From PNKC01 sp039917655 (GTDB taxonomy: Bacteria; Chloroflexota; Dehalococcoidia; Tepidiformales; Tepidiformaceae), in contig JBDSJC010000163.1 of the NCBI GenBank assembly GCA_039917655.1, forward strand, positions 1 to 64,000: a DNA stretch of 64,000 nt, in the 5' to 3' direction. This document shows positions 32,583 through 40,616 of the stretch, one piece after another. The first letter of the stretch is position 1; each line of letters opens with the position of its first letter. The notes under the pieces were generated by a model. The model did not search any database and had not been told where the DNA came from. It saw only the letters and a program-made list of their open reading frames with translations. Both the position numbers and the translations under genes were made by a program.

Positions 32583-33861
32583 CGACCTGGCACGCATCTA
32601 TCAGCGCGTGCGCCGCGAACTTGGCCCGGATGCGGTCATCGTGGAGACGCGCAGCCTGTTGCGCGAGGGCGCCGAGGCGCTCATCGAACTGCTCGCCTAC
32701 GGTCCGGACGACGATGGCCTCTCGCTCGAACTCCAGCAGCAGATGGTCAGCGGCGTGCTCGCGCGAGTAGAACGCCAGCCGCTGCCACGGACGGTCGGCG
32801 ACCTCGAAGACCTGGCGGCGCGCGAGCACGATTTCCCGCAAGAACTGCAGGTGCTGCCCACCCCGTTTCCGCCGGACGAGCTGAGCGATCTGCCTGAGTG
32901 GCTGGAAGGTTTCGTCGAACACGCCCCCTCCGCACCTGGGTCTCAGCCAAGGTTGAGGAGCGAGGAGCTGGAGCAGCTGCCTCCGCTGAAATTCGCCGCC
33001 CGCCCCGTGCCAAGGGCTTCGCAAAGCCAGACCGAAATGCCGAGCGCGGAGCGTTTGCCGCTCCCCCACCTGGACCCCGCCCACGAACCGGTTGCCGGGC
33101 CATTCGCGGCCGCCGCGGCGGCCCTGGGTGGCTATCTCACCGCTGCCGGGTTCTCGCAGGCGGCAGCCCTGGCGGTGGGGCCCTTCGCCCTGCCTGGCCG
33201 CAGCATGGAGGACGCGCTCGGCGAAGCTCTCTCCGCCTTGCCTGTCGCCTATCCCGACGAACGCCGTACCTCAATCATCTCCATCCAGGGCGCTGCTGGT
33301 TCTGGTCGCACGACGGCGCTGATCCGCATGGCGCTGGATTGCGCCGACAGCGGGCGCACGGCGCTGTTGGTGGCAGCCGATAACAGCCGGATCGCCGCCC
33401 GCGAGCAGATTCACGCCTATGGGGAGGCGCTTGGGCTACAGGTGATCGATGCTTACTCCAACCAGGAGTTGGTCCAGGCGGTCACTTCGGCAGCCCGTGG
33501 CGCCTGCCTGTTTGTGGACGTCCCGGCCGGCCCGTGGCAGCCTCCGGCTGTGGCGTCCGCGGCGCACTTCGCCTACCTCGCGGTCCCCGCGCACTGGCAG
33601 CCGCTGGCGCTGGCGAACAGCCTCGCCCCGTTCCCCCAATCGAACTTTGCTGGTGTTGTCCTCACGTGCACGGACATCACCGGGGCGTTTGCGGCGGCGT
33701 TGAGCGTCGTCCTCGAACGCCGGGCCGGGGTGGCATTTCTCTCTTGTAGCCGCGACGTGAGCACGGGGATCGCGGTCGCTGATCTCTTCACACTGGCATC
33801 AGGGATCTTCACTACTCCTTCGGGGGTGATAGCCAATGGGCGACTCGTTGCCAGCGCATAA
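32557..33861 (+). CDS. flhF: FlhF-like SRP-type GTPase with degenerate nucleotide site
   Basis: A 434-residue protein in the flhA-flhF position. Residues 1-35 match the FlhF B domain (RRELGPDAVIVETRSLL), then a variable acidic/proline-rich region, and from about residue 225 an SRP-GTPase NG-like domain. But the P-loop reads GAAGSGRTT, with Arg251 where the invariant lysine should be, and the DTAG/G3 position reads DVPAGP. It probably does not hydrolyse GTP in the usual way. FlhF normally places the flagellar base at its cell position. TTG start chosen from GAGGTG 4-6 bases upstream; it overlaps flhA by 26 bases. Confidence 0.78.
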   Translation: MEPKRYIGNDLARIYQRVRRELGPDAVIVETRSLLREGAEALIELLAYGPDDDGLSLELQQQMVSGVLARVERQPLPRTVGDLEDLAAREHDFPQELQVLPTPFPPDELSDLPEWLEGFVEHAPSAPGSQPRLRSEELEQLPPLKFAARPVPRASQSQTEMPSAERLPLPHLDPAHEPVAGPFAAAAAALGGYLTAAGFSQAAALAVGPFALPGRSMEDALGEALSALPVAYPDERRTSIISIQGAAGSGRTTALIRMALDCADSGRTALLVAADNSRIAAREQIHAYGEALGLQVIDAYSNQELVQAVTSAARGACLFVDVPAGPWQPPAVASAAHFAYLAVPAHWQPLALANSLAPFPQSNFAGVVLTCTDITGAFAAALSVVLERRAGVAFLSCSRDVSTGIAVADLFTLASGIFTTPSGVIANGRLVASA

Positions 33862-34534
33862 CAATCCGTTCATGGCACAAGGGCTCGTTCCCGGAACCCG
33901 GCTCCGCATGGAAGTTTCCGTGGAGAGTGGCGTGGAATCTCACGTCACTTCGGTAGAGGACGTGTCCGAGGCCGGGATCACGATCCTCACGCCGATGAAG
34001 AACCTTCGCACGCGGCCGTTCGCCAAGGGCACCGTGGTGCACGCCGCCTATGTCCACGAACGGAGACGGTGGCGCTTCCTCACGCAGTTCACGGGTTCAG
34101 GGCTAGGCGGCCAGTTCTCGCAGCTCCGTGCGCCGGTGAGGATTGAGGACTCCGAGCAGCGCGGCTTCTTCCGCCTGCAGACGGCCGTCAAGCCGACCTC
34201 GATCTATCGCCTCGTGATGGATGCCGGGCGCGTTGCGGACGACGAACCACAGACGCTCGAAGGGACCATCGTTGACCTGAGCGAAGGCGGCATCTGCTTA
34301 ACATCGCGTCAGCTGGCGCTCGCCGGTGAACGGCTCGGAATCCAGGTAGACCTGCCTGAGTCCGGTCGGATCCACGCTCGCATTCGCGTCACCAGCGTCG
34401 AAGAACCGATCGCCGGCAACCGCAATCGCCGCATCCATTGTCAGTTCACGGACATCTCTCAGGGTGACCGCGATCGAATCGCGCGTTACCTCATGCGCCG
34501 GCAGCTCGAGATGCGCCGCCGGGGTCTGCTGTGA
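33836..34534 (+). CDS. PilZ-domain flagellar brake protein (YcgR-like)
   Basis: A 232-residue protein with an N-terminal YcgR-like/flagellar-brake domain (about 15-100) and a C-terminal PilZ domain. The c-di-GMP-binding signatures are intact: RGFFR at residues 109-113 (RxxxR) and DLSEGGICL (D-x-S-x-x-G). It likely slows or biases the motor when c-di-GMP is high. It overlaps the flhF-like gene by 26 bases and the next gene by 1-4 bases, so it is an integral part of the operon; a GGDEF-EAL protein 20 kb downstream could supply or remove the signal. Confidence 0.85.
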   Translation: MGDSLPAHNNPFMAQGLVPGTRLRMEVSVESGVESHVTSVEDVSEAGITILTPMKNLRTRPFAKGTVVHAAYVHERRRWRFLTQFTGSGLGGQFSQLRAPVRIEDSEQRGFFRLQTAVKPTSIYRLVMDAGRVADDEPQTLEGTIVDLSEGGICLTSRQLALAGERLGIQVDLPESGRIHARIRVTSVEEPIAGNRNRRIHCQFTDISQGDRDRIARYLMRRQLEMRRRGLL

Positions 34535-34779
34535 TGCTCGCCCCGTACACCGTTGCTCGCTACGGCCTCTACTTCGCGATCGCTGTCGCTGTGTTGAGCG
34601 TGTGGCTGGGGCAACAGGCCGGCGCCTCACTTGATTTTTCGCTCCTGAGGGCGGTCTTCGTCTTCTTGCTGTTCACCGTGGTCGCCTTCCTCGCGGAAGC
34701 TGTGCTCACCTTCCGTGTCCCGCCCAGGGCGGCAATCGCAAAACTCCCTGGCAACGGGAAACAGGACGATGACGTCTGA
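34534..34779 (+). CDS. Small two-helix membrane protein of flagellar operon
   Basis: An 81-residue protein with two membrane segments (YGLYFAIAVAVLSVWLGQQA and LLRAVFVFLLFTVVAFLAEA) and a short hydrophilic tail. Not recognised. It starts with overlapping GTG ATG codons (34531/34534) at the PilZ stop, and its own TGA overlaps the first possible ATG of the sigma gene. Strict coupling suggests a role in motility or in sigma control. Confidence 0.7.
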   Translation: MLAPYTVARYGLYFAIAVAVLSVWLGQQAGASLDFSLLRAVFVFLLFTVVAFLAEAVLTFRVPPRAAIAKLPGNGKQDDDV

Positions 34780-34793
34780 TGAGAGGTACCTCC

Positions 34794-35534
34794 ATGGCTC
34801 TGGCAACCGAGGCAAGGACCCCAACCGGGGACCGCGATGCCACAATCCAGCAGTACGCGCCGCTGGTGAAATACGTGGTCGGCCGGCTGGCGATCGGCCT
34901 CCCCGCGATCCTCGACTACGAGGACATCTTGAGCTACGGCACGATCGGCCTGATCGAAGCGCTCGACCGCTTCGATGACAGCAAGGGCGTGAAGTTCGAG
35001 ACCTACGCCATCAGCCGCATCCGGGGCGCAATCATTGATGCCCTGCGCGCACTGGACCGCCTCCCGCGCTCGGTGCGTCAGAAGGCGAAGCGCATGGACG
35101 CCGCGAACCTCGAACTGACCGCTGCCAATGGGCGCGAGCCAACCGGCGCCGAACTAGCTGAAGCGATGGGCCTGACGCTCACGCAGTACCACCAGACGCT
35201 TGTCGATTGCAGCTGGGTGACGATTTCGCTCGATGGCCTGTTGGACCGCGACGAGAACAACGACGGTGGTGCACCGACAGAACTGCCCGCCGATCCGAAC
35301 CAGGAAGACTTCACGGGCCGGCTGGAAAAGAAGGAGATGCTTGATGCCCTGACCGGGGCAGTCAAGGGTCTGCCGGAACGCGAGTGGCTGATCGTCAGCC
35401 TTTATTACCGCGACGAAATGACGATGCGCGAAATCGCCCAGATCCTGGACATCTCGGAATCGCGCGTCTGCCAGCTGCACGGCCGGGCGCTTGGCCGGCT
35501 ACGGGGCCGACTTTCTCGCGAACGCGCAGCCTAG
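34794..35534 (+). CDS. fliA: Flagellar sigma factor sigma-28 (FliA/WhiG/SigD family)
   Basis: A 246-residue sigma-70-type factor of the sigma-28 group. Regions: 2 (YAPLVKYVVGRLAIGLPAIL, DYEDILSYGTIGLIEALDRF, FETYAISRIRGAIIDALRAL), 3 (LPRSVRQKAKRM, NGREPTGAELAEAMGLTLTQ) and 4 (ERLLYYRDEMTMREIAQILD-type, SESRVCQLHGRALGRLR). ATG at 34794 is preferred over one at 34779 because GAGAGG lies 7 bases before it. Controlled by FlgM, whose gene is 3 kb downstream in the same cluster. Confidence 0.92.
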   Translation: MALATEARTPTGDRDATIQQYAPLVKYVVGRLAIGLPAILDYEDILSYGTIGLIEALDRFDDSKGVKFETYAISRIRGAIIDALRALDRLPRSVRQKAKRMDAANLELTAANGREPTGAELAEAMGLTLTQYHQTLVDCSWVTISLDGLLDRDENNDGGAPTELPADPNQEDFTGRLEKKEMLDALTGAVKGLPEREWLIVSLYYRDEMTMREIAQILDISESRVCQLHGRALGRLRGRLSRERAA

Positions 35535-35547
35535 GAGGGATCCAGCC

Positions 35548-35937
35548 ATGAACGATGCAATCGCCTTGCTTGCCATCTCCCAACTGATCTGCCTCGGCGG
35601 GATCGTCTACCTGTACGGACAGCTGCAATCGCTGCGCCGCATTGCCCCCGTCCGCCGCAACCGTTCGAACCGTGTGCACCCGCTGCCCGCAGCGACGCAG
35701 GTTGCCGCGCGAGAGGCGGCGAACGTCGCCGCTCGCCACGCCTACCGGGCGACGGGCCAACGGCCTGAGCCTCGCCCCGTGCTGGCGCTACAGCCACGCG
35801 GGTTCGGGGTGTCCGTGCCCAGCCTTGCCATCCGCGCCAACGAAGCCGGAGTGGATGTGACTGCGATAGCGCGGCGCATGCAGAAGAGCGAAGAAGAAGT
35901 CCGGCTGCTGCTCCGCCGCCAGGGGATTGCAAGCTAA
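35548..35937 (+). CDS. SwrB-like membrane-anchored protein with C-terminal helix-turn-helix
   Basis: A 129-residue protein: N-terminal membrane helix (AIALLAISQLICLGGIVYLY), a basic, alanine-rich middle, and a C-terminal segment VDVTAIARRMQKSEEEVRLL that reads as a small helix-turn-helix. The layout and the place right after the sigma-28 gene mirror SwrB of Bacillus, which activates flagellar export and hook-basal body maturation. Sequence similarity is limited, so SwrB-like is an analogy. AGGAGG 9 bases upstream supports the start; the stop and next ATG overlap (TAATG). Confidence 0.65.
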   Translation: MNDAIALLAISQLICLGGIVYLYGQLQSLRRIAPVRRNRSNRVHPLPAATQVAAREAANVAARHAYRATGQRPEPRPVLALQPRGFGVSVPSLAIRANEAGVDVTAIARRMQKSEEEVRLLLRRQGIAS

Positions 35938-36563
35938 TGCTGGGAACGCGAATCGCCGCGGGCCTCTGTGCCCTGGCCGTCGCGCTGGCATCGCTGCTGA
36001 GCGCGGCGCCCGCCGTCCAGGCGAACGGCGTGCCGCAGCTCGTGAAGTTGACCTACCTGGAAGGGCTCTCGAACTGGGGCCCCAAAGATGGCGAAGGCGT
36101 GCTTGAGTTCAGCTTCGCCGAGGCCTACGCCCGAGTGGATGTGAAGAACCTTAAGCTCACCGACGGGTTCAGCTACGAAGGTTGGCTGACGGGAGGCCAG
36201 GGCGAACCGCTGCTCGTCGGCAAAATTTCGGTCCAACCCTCCGGCCTCGGTACGCTGGAGACGAAGCTTCAAAGCCTCAAACGATTCGACTATGACACGT
36301 TCGTGGTTGCTGGCCGTGGCCCCGCGGAGCCCGAAGCCGCCTATCCAGCGCGGCGATCAATCGCAGGGCGCTTCACGGTGCTCAAGGATGGCTCCACCAG
36401 CACCGCCGCGGACACCCGTCCCGCGGTTCTACCCAACACGGGAGAGACGGCGGCGCTTTCGACCTCCACGCGCTTGCTGCGGGTGGGACTGGCGGTACTC
36501 GCCGCGGGCGGCCTGGCGGCGGTTGTCCTGCGCACCAGGAAGCGGAGGGATTCGCGTGATTAA
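35937..36563 (+). CDS. Secreted protein with LPXTG cell-wall sorting signal
   Basis: A 208-residue exported protein: signal peptide (MLGTRIAAGLCALAVALASL...AVQA), a beta-rich domain of about 110 residues (SFSYEGWLTGG-type, LGTLETKLQSLKRFDYDTFV), a Ser/Thr-rich spacer, and a complete sorting signal LPNTG (residues 165-169), hydrophobic helix (RVGLAVLAAGGLAAVVL) and basic tail (RTRKRRDSRD). It should be attached to peptidoglycan by sortase. The beta domain vaguely recalls RskA-type anti-sigma output domains. It overlaps the upstream gene by one base and the next gene by 8, so it belongs to the flagellar operon. Confidence 0.75.
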   Translation: MLGTRIAAGLCALAVALASLLSAAPAVQANGVPQLVKLTYLEGLSNWGPKDGEGVLEFSFAEAYARVDVKNLKLTDGFSYEGWLTGGQGEPLLVGKISVQPSGLGTLETKLQSLKRFDYDTFVVAGRGPAEPEAAYPARRSIAGRFTVLKDGSTSTAADTRPAVLPNTGETAALSTSTRLLRVGLAVLAAGGLAAVVLRTRKRRDSRD

Positions 36564-37320
36564 AGGTCTCTATTCGGCGTTTAACGCCCTTGAAGCGGCG
36601 TGGCGTTACCAGGATGTGCTGGCGAACAACATCGCCAACGCAAACACCGCTGGCTTCAAACGCGAGATTGCCTCGCAGGAGTCGTTCGCCGATGTCTTGC
36701 TTTCGCGGCAGTCGCCGGTGCCGGCGCCGCTGCCAGCGCGCATCCAGCAGGTCATCGGCCAGATCGGCACCGGTAGCTTCATCGCCGAGTTCGCAACCGA
36801 CTACCAGGACGGAGTCCAGCAGCCCACTGGCAACGAACTGGACCTCGCGACCACGCAGGGATTCTTCCAGGTTGAGTCTCCAGATGGCACGCGGTTCTAC
36901 ACCCGCGACGGCCGATTTGGCCGAGACGCCGCGGGCGATATGGTGACGAGCCACGGTTACCACGTGCTCAACGCGAATGGCGGCCACATCAACCTCCCGG
37001 CCGAGCGGACCTCCATCGACGCCGCTGGCAACATCGCTCGTGGCGATGGCAGCGTTATCGATCAGGTGGCGACGTACGACTTTTCGCCAACGGCGCTCAA
37101 GCGAGCGGGTGAAGGCTACTTTCTTGCCAGCACCGGTGGGCAGGCAACTCCGGGCGGTGTCCGGCAGGGCTTCCTGGAAGGCTCGAACACCAACCTCGTC
37201 GAGGAGATGACAACTCTCCTCGCCGTCCAACGCACATTTCAGGCGAACCAGACCGTGCTCGCGAAGCTCGATGGGACGCTTGACCAGGCAGCAGGCCAAC
37301 TCGGCCGGTTTGGGGCATAA
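36556..37320 (+). CDS. Flagellar rod protein FlgF/FlgG family (first copy)
   Basis: A 254-residue rod/hook-family protein. N-terminal YSAFNALEAAWRYQDVLANN and NIANANTAGFKRE, the FlgG/FlgF central domain, and C-terminal GSNTNLVEEMTTLLAVQRTF are diagnostic. GTG start at 36556 with GGAGGG 6 bases upstream; a long apparent extension in the same frame upstream overlaps the LPXTG gene and is not real. With the next gene it forms the distal/proximal rod pair; which is FlgF and which FlgG is uncertain. Confidence 0.85.
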   Translation: MIKGLYSAFNALEAAWRYQDVLANNIANANTAGFKREIASQESFADVLLSRQSPVPAPLPARIQQVIGQIGTGSFIAEFATDYQDGVQQPTGNELDLATTQGFFQVESPDGTRFYTRDGRFGRDAAGDMVTSHGYHVLNANGGHINLPAERTSIDAAGNIARGDGSVIDQVATYDFSPTALKRAGEGYFLASTGGQATPGGVRQGFLEGSNTNLVEEMTTLLAVQRTFQANQTVLAKLDGTLDQAAGQLGRFGA

Positions 37321-37323
37321 CTC

Positions 37324-38067
37324 ATGGTCACGATTCTTGGCGCGGCGGCGAGCGGGCTCGCCCACAACCAATCCGTGATGGACGTCATCGGCCACAATCT
37401 GGCGAACGTCAACACGCAGGGCTACAAGAAGTACCGGGCACTGGCCGAAGGGCGCCCGGACCCCGCGCAACTGCCAGAAGGCGGACGCCTCGGGGTCGCC
37501 GAGACAACCCGCGACCTGATCTTCAACCAGTCCACTTCCCAGTCGACAGACGATGCCCTCCACTTTTCGATCCAGGACGACACGTTCTTTCGCGTGCGGG
37601 ATACGGACGGATCGACGGCCCTCACGAGGCTCGGCTCGCTGAGCGTGGATGCCGCACGCAACATCACGGGCTATCGCGGGCGATTCCTACAGCCGCCGGT
37701 AACGCTCCCCGAGGGCATGTCCCAGCCGGGCATCGACCAGGCGGGCCTTATCACGGCGCGGGACGAAACCGGCGCCCGCCAGCCGATCGGCCAGGTGACG
37801 CTGGTCCGCTTCACCAACCCGCAAGGTCTGGAAGCGATGGGCGACGGCCTCTACCGCGAAACGGTGAATAGCGGCCCGTCCAGCGAGGGGAACCCAACGG
37901 AGCAGGGATTTGCTGGGGTTATCCCAGGCAGCCTTGAGGGTTCCAACGTAGAGATTGCCGAAGAGTTTACGAACATGATTATCGCACAGCGTGCTTACCA
38001 GGCCGCTGCAAAGACCTTCAGTGTCGGCGACGAGATGCTGGCTATCGCCACCAACCTTACCCGCTAA
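37324..38067 (+). CDS. Flagellar rod protein FlgF/FlgG family (second copy)
   Basis: A 247-residue paralogue of the preceding gene. N terminus GLAHNQSVMDVIGHNLANVN and TQGYKKY, C terminus GSNVEIAEEFTNMIIAQRAY match the FlgG-type rod/hook signature, the latter closely. Starts 4 bases after the preceding stop. No flgH or flgI follows. Confidence 0.85.
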   Translation: MVTILGAAASGLAHNQSVMDVIGHNLANVNTQGYKKYRALAEGRPDPAQLPEGGRLGVAETTRDLIFNQSTSQSTDDALHFSIQDDTFFRVRDTDGSTALTRLGSLSVDAARNITGYRGRFLQPPVTLPEGMSQPGIDQAGLITARDETGARQPIGQVTLVRFTNPQGLEAMGDGLYRETVNSGPSSEGNPTEQGFAGVIPGSLEGSNVEIAEEFTNMIIAQRAYQAAAKTFSVGDEMLAIATNLTR

Positions 38068-38078
38068 GGAGCACCACC

Positions 38079-38393
38079 ATGACGCGAATCGACGGCCTCA
38101 ACCCACTCAACACAAGCCGCACGATGAGCGGCCTCGGCGCAACTGGCGTCGAGCCGTCCGATGGCGACCACGCATCCCAAGCATCGCGCGCCGCCGGCCG
38201 CCAGGATGTGCTTGCGCTTTCCAGCCGCGGCCGTGTGGTTGCCGAAGCAGCTCACGCCGTCCACAAGGCGCCCGATGTTCGATCCGACAAGGTGCTGGCT
38301 CTGCAAACTTCCATCGCCAACGGCACGTACACCTCAGATGCCCGCCAGATCGCGCAGCGCCTGCTGGCCAACGCCGGGTTCATGGCGGACTAA
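38079..38393 (+). CDS. flgM: Anti-sigma-28 factor FlgM
   Basis: A 104-residue FlgM: disordered N-terminal 60 residues and the sigma-binding helix region RSDKVLALQTSIANGTYTSD, ARQIAQRLLANA. It holds sigma-28 inactive until exported through the finished hook-basal body. AAGGAG precedes the ATG. Confidence 0.9.
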   Translation: MTRIDGLNPLNTSRTMSGLGATGVEPSDGDHASQASRAAGRQDVLALSSRGRVVAEAAHAVHKAPDVRSDKVLALQTSIANGTYTSDARQIAQRLLANAGFMAD

Positions 38394-38396
38394 CCG

Positions 38397-38879
38397 ATGA
38401 ACGCCGCCGCGGACGAGCTTCGCGCAATTCTTGCGGTCCTCCTCGAAGAAGAGCAGGGCCTGTTGCGCCTCAACGCGCTCGCTCTCGCCGAGCAGCGGGC
38501 GCTGGTCTGCTCCGACTACGAAGAGATCGAGCGCGTGAGCAATGAGATGCAGGTGGTGGCCGATCAGATCGAGTCCGGTGAGTTGCGCCGGGCGCGCATG
38601 ATGGGCGCCGTGGGCAAGCCCGAGGCCACGCTCAGCGAAATCCTCCCCCTCGCCGACCTGCACGAAGTGGACGGCCTGCGTGAGGCGTCAACCCGAATGA
38701 TCTTGCTCGCCGACCAGCTTCGCGAAGCACAGGAAGGCAATGCGCGCCTGCTGCTCAGCGCCGTCAAGCTGCGCGAACGCTGGGTGAATCATGTCGCTGG
38801 CATGCACGCCTCCACCTATGGGGCCGAAGGCAAGCAGCAGATCCGCCAATCGCGCGGGATCGTTTCGCGGAGTGCCTGA
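38397..38879 (+). CDS. flgN: FlgN-like export chaperone
   Basis: A 160-residue all-helical protein of the FlgN family (LLEEEQGLLRLNALALAEQR, a coiled coil to about residue 120). FlgN carries FlgK and FlgL to the export gate, and it stands between flgM and flgK as usual. It starts 3 bases after flgM. Sequence conservation in FlgN is low, so the call rests on size, helix content and position. Confidence 0.8.
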   Translation: MNAAADELRAILAVLLEEEQGLLRLNALALAEQRALVCSDYEEIERVSNEMQVVADQIESGELRRARMMGAVGKPEATLSEILPLADLHEVDGLREASTRMILLADQLREAQEGNARLLLSAVKLRERWVNHVAGMHASTYGAEGKQQIRQSRGIVSRSA

Positions 38880-38888
38880 GGCAGCCCC

Positions 38889-40616
38889 ATGAGCCTGTCA
38901 ATCGGCCTGGACACCGCCGTCAAAGCGCTACGCGCTCACCAGCTGGCGGTGGACGTTGCTTCACACAACATCGCTAACGCGCAATCGCCGGGCTTTTCAC
39001 GCCAGCGCGTCCTGCTGCGGCCGATCGGCATCACCAACGCCGACCGGAACAGCCATGATGCGCTCCTCGGGCGCACGGGCATGGGCGTGGACGCCAGCGA
39101 TGTCCGCCGCATGCGCGATATTTTTCTCGATTTCCAAGCGCGGCAAACCATGGGCACCAAGGGCCAATACTCCGCCTACTCCGCACCGCTGTCGCAGGCC
39201 GAAGTCGTCTTCAACGACCCATCGGACGATGGCATCTCCAGCCTGCTCGGGAAATTCTGGTCGGCCTGGCACGATGTCGTAAACGACCCCGAATCGTCCG
39301 CCGCTCGCACTGCTCTCGTTCATTCCACGTCCACCCTCACGTCGCGTCTGCAACGCGCCCACGCTGACCTCACCCAACAGCGGACGGACCTGAACATCCG
39401 CGTCTCTTCGATTGCCGGCCAGATCAATTCGGCGGCGTCGGAGATCGCCACGCTTAACTTCCAGATCAAGCAGGTCGAACTGAATGGCGACCAGGCGAAC
39501 GACCTCCGTGACCGTCGCGATGTCCTGCTCGACCAGCTGTCCGGCCTCGCTCAGATCACCTACACCGAGCAGCCCGACAAGACGGTCACGGTCTACCTCG
39601 GAAACCACGAGCTAGTGACCGCATCAACCTCACGAGACGTGGCCGCAGTGACGGACACGGCCAACGCCGGCATGAACAAAATCGTCTTTGTCGGCGACCA
39701 GACCGACCTGACAACGAACACGGGCGCATTGCGCGGGGTGTTGGATGCCCGAGACGTGCAGTTCCCGAGCGTCATCGCCAAGCTGAACACCTTCGCCCAG
39801 GGCCTCATTGCCTCGATCAACAGCGTCCACCAGAACGGCTACGGATTGGATAACTCCACTGGCAACGCGTTCTTCACAGGCACTGACGCGTCCAACATCG
39901 CGATCAACCCAACGCTCGTCAGCAACGCGAGCAAGATCGCTGCAGCAAGCGCCGCCGGCCGGCCAGGCGACGGCGGCCAGGCGCTCGCCGTCGCAAACCT
40001 GCAACTCGCGGCTTCGATGATCGCCGGGACGGCGGCGGCCAACCTCGCCGTTGGCGAGAGCCTGAGCGCTGGGAACACCGCCACGGGAGTGACGATTTCG
40101 AACGCTATCCAGCCGGGCACGTACTTCTTGACGGCCAGCGGCGCGAACGTCGATCTGCGCTACGGTTCGGCCACCGGCCCGGTCGTCGGGACGGCGATTC
40201 TGGCGGCGATGGCGGCGGGCACGAGTCCGATCGCGTTCATGAGTGGCGCCAACACCGTGGCCACTATCCAGGTCACGTCCGCCGGCGGCTACAGCGCCGC
40301 GGCCCAGCAGGCGGACCTGCTCGCCGCCGGCAACAACACCCTTCAGATTGAAAACTCGCCAGACGCGTTCTACGCCAACCTTGTGAGCGTGCTCGGATCG
40401 GACGTCAACTCCGCGAAGGGACTGGCGGACTCCAGCGATCTGCTGAATACGCACCTCGAACAGCTCCGCCAGTCAACGTCCGGGGTCAACCTGGACGAAG
40501 AGGTCTCGAACATGAACGCGGCACAGAAAGCCTACCAGGCAGCGGCGCGCTGCATCACCACGATCGATGAGATGCTCGACACCCTGATCAATCGCACCGG
40601 CATGGTTGGCCGCTGA
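38889..40616 (+). CDS. flgK: Flagellar hook-associated protein 1 FlgK
   Basis: A 575-residue FlgK. N-terminal LDTAVKALRAHQLAVDVASH and NIANAQSPGFSRQR, the D0/D1 coiled regions, a variable centre (Ala/Gly/Thr-rich from about 380 to 480), and the C-terminal GVNLDEEVSNMNAAQKAYQA followed by AARCITTIDEMLDTLINR are typical. Joins the hook to the filament. Its TGA overlaps the flgL ATG. Confidence 0.95.
   Translation: MSLSIGLDTAVKALRAHQLAVDVASHNIANAQSPGFSRQRVLLRPIGITNADRNSHDALLGRTGMGVDASDVRRMRDIFLDFQARQTMGTKGQYSAYSAPLSQAEVVFNDPSDDGISSLLGKFWSAWHDVVNDPESSAARTALVHSTSTLTSRLQRAHADLTQQRTDLNIRVSSIAGQINSAASEIATLNFQIKQVELNGDQANDLRDRRDVLLDQLSGLAQITYTEQPDKTVTVYLGNHELVTASTSRDVAAVTDTANAGMNKIVFVGDQTDLTTNTGALRGVLDARDVQFPSVIAKLNTFAQGLIASINSVHQNGYGLDNSTGNAFFTGTDASNIAINPTLVSNASKIAAASAAGRPGDGGQALAVANLQLAASMIAGTAAANLAVGESLSAGNTATGVTISNAIQPGTYFLTASGANVDLRYGSATGPVVGTAILAAMAAGTSPIAFMSGANTVATIQVTSAGGYSAAAQQADLLAAGNNTLQIENSPDAFYANLVSVLGSDVNSAKGLADSSDLLNTHLEQLRQSTSGVNLDEEVSNMNAAQKAYQAAARCITTIDEMLDTLINRTGMVGR

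Noticed and set aside
36292..36555. 88-codon upstream extension of the first rod-protein gene
   Set aside because: Overlaps the LPXTG gene in another frame; GGAGGG and GTG at 36556 give the normal FlgF/FlgG N terminus.
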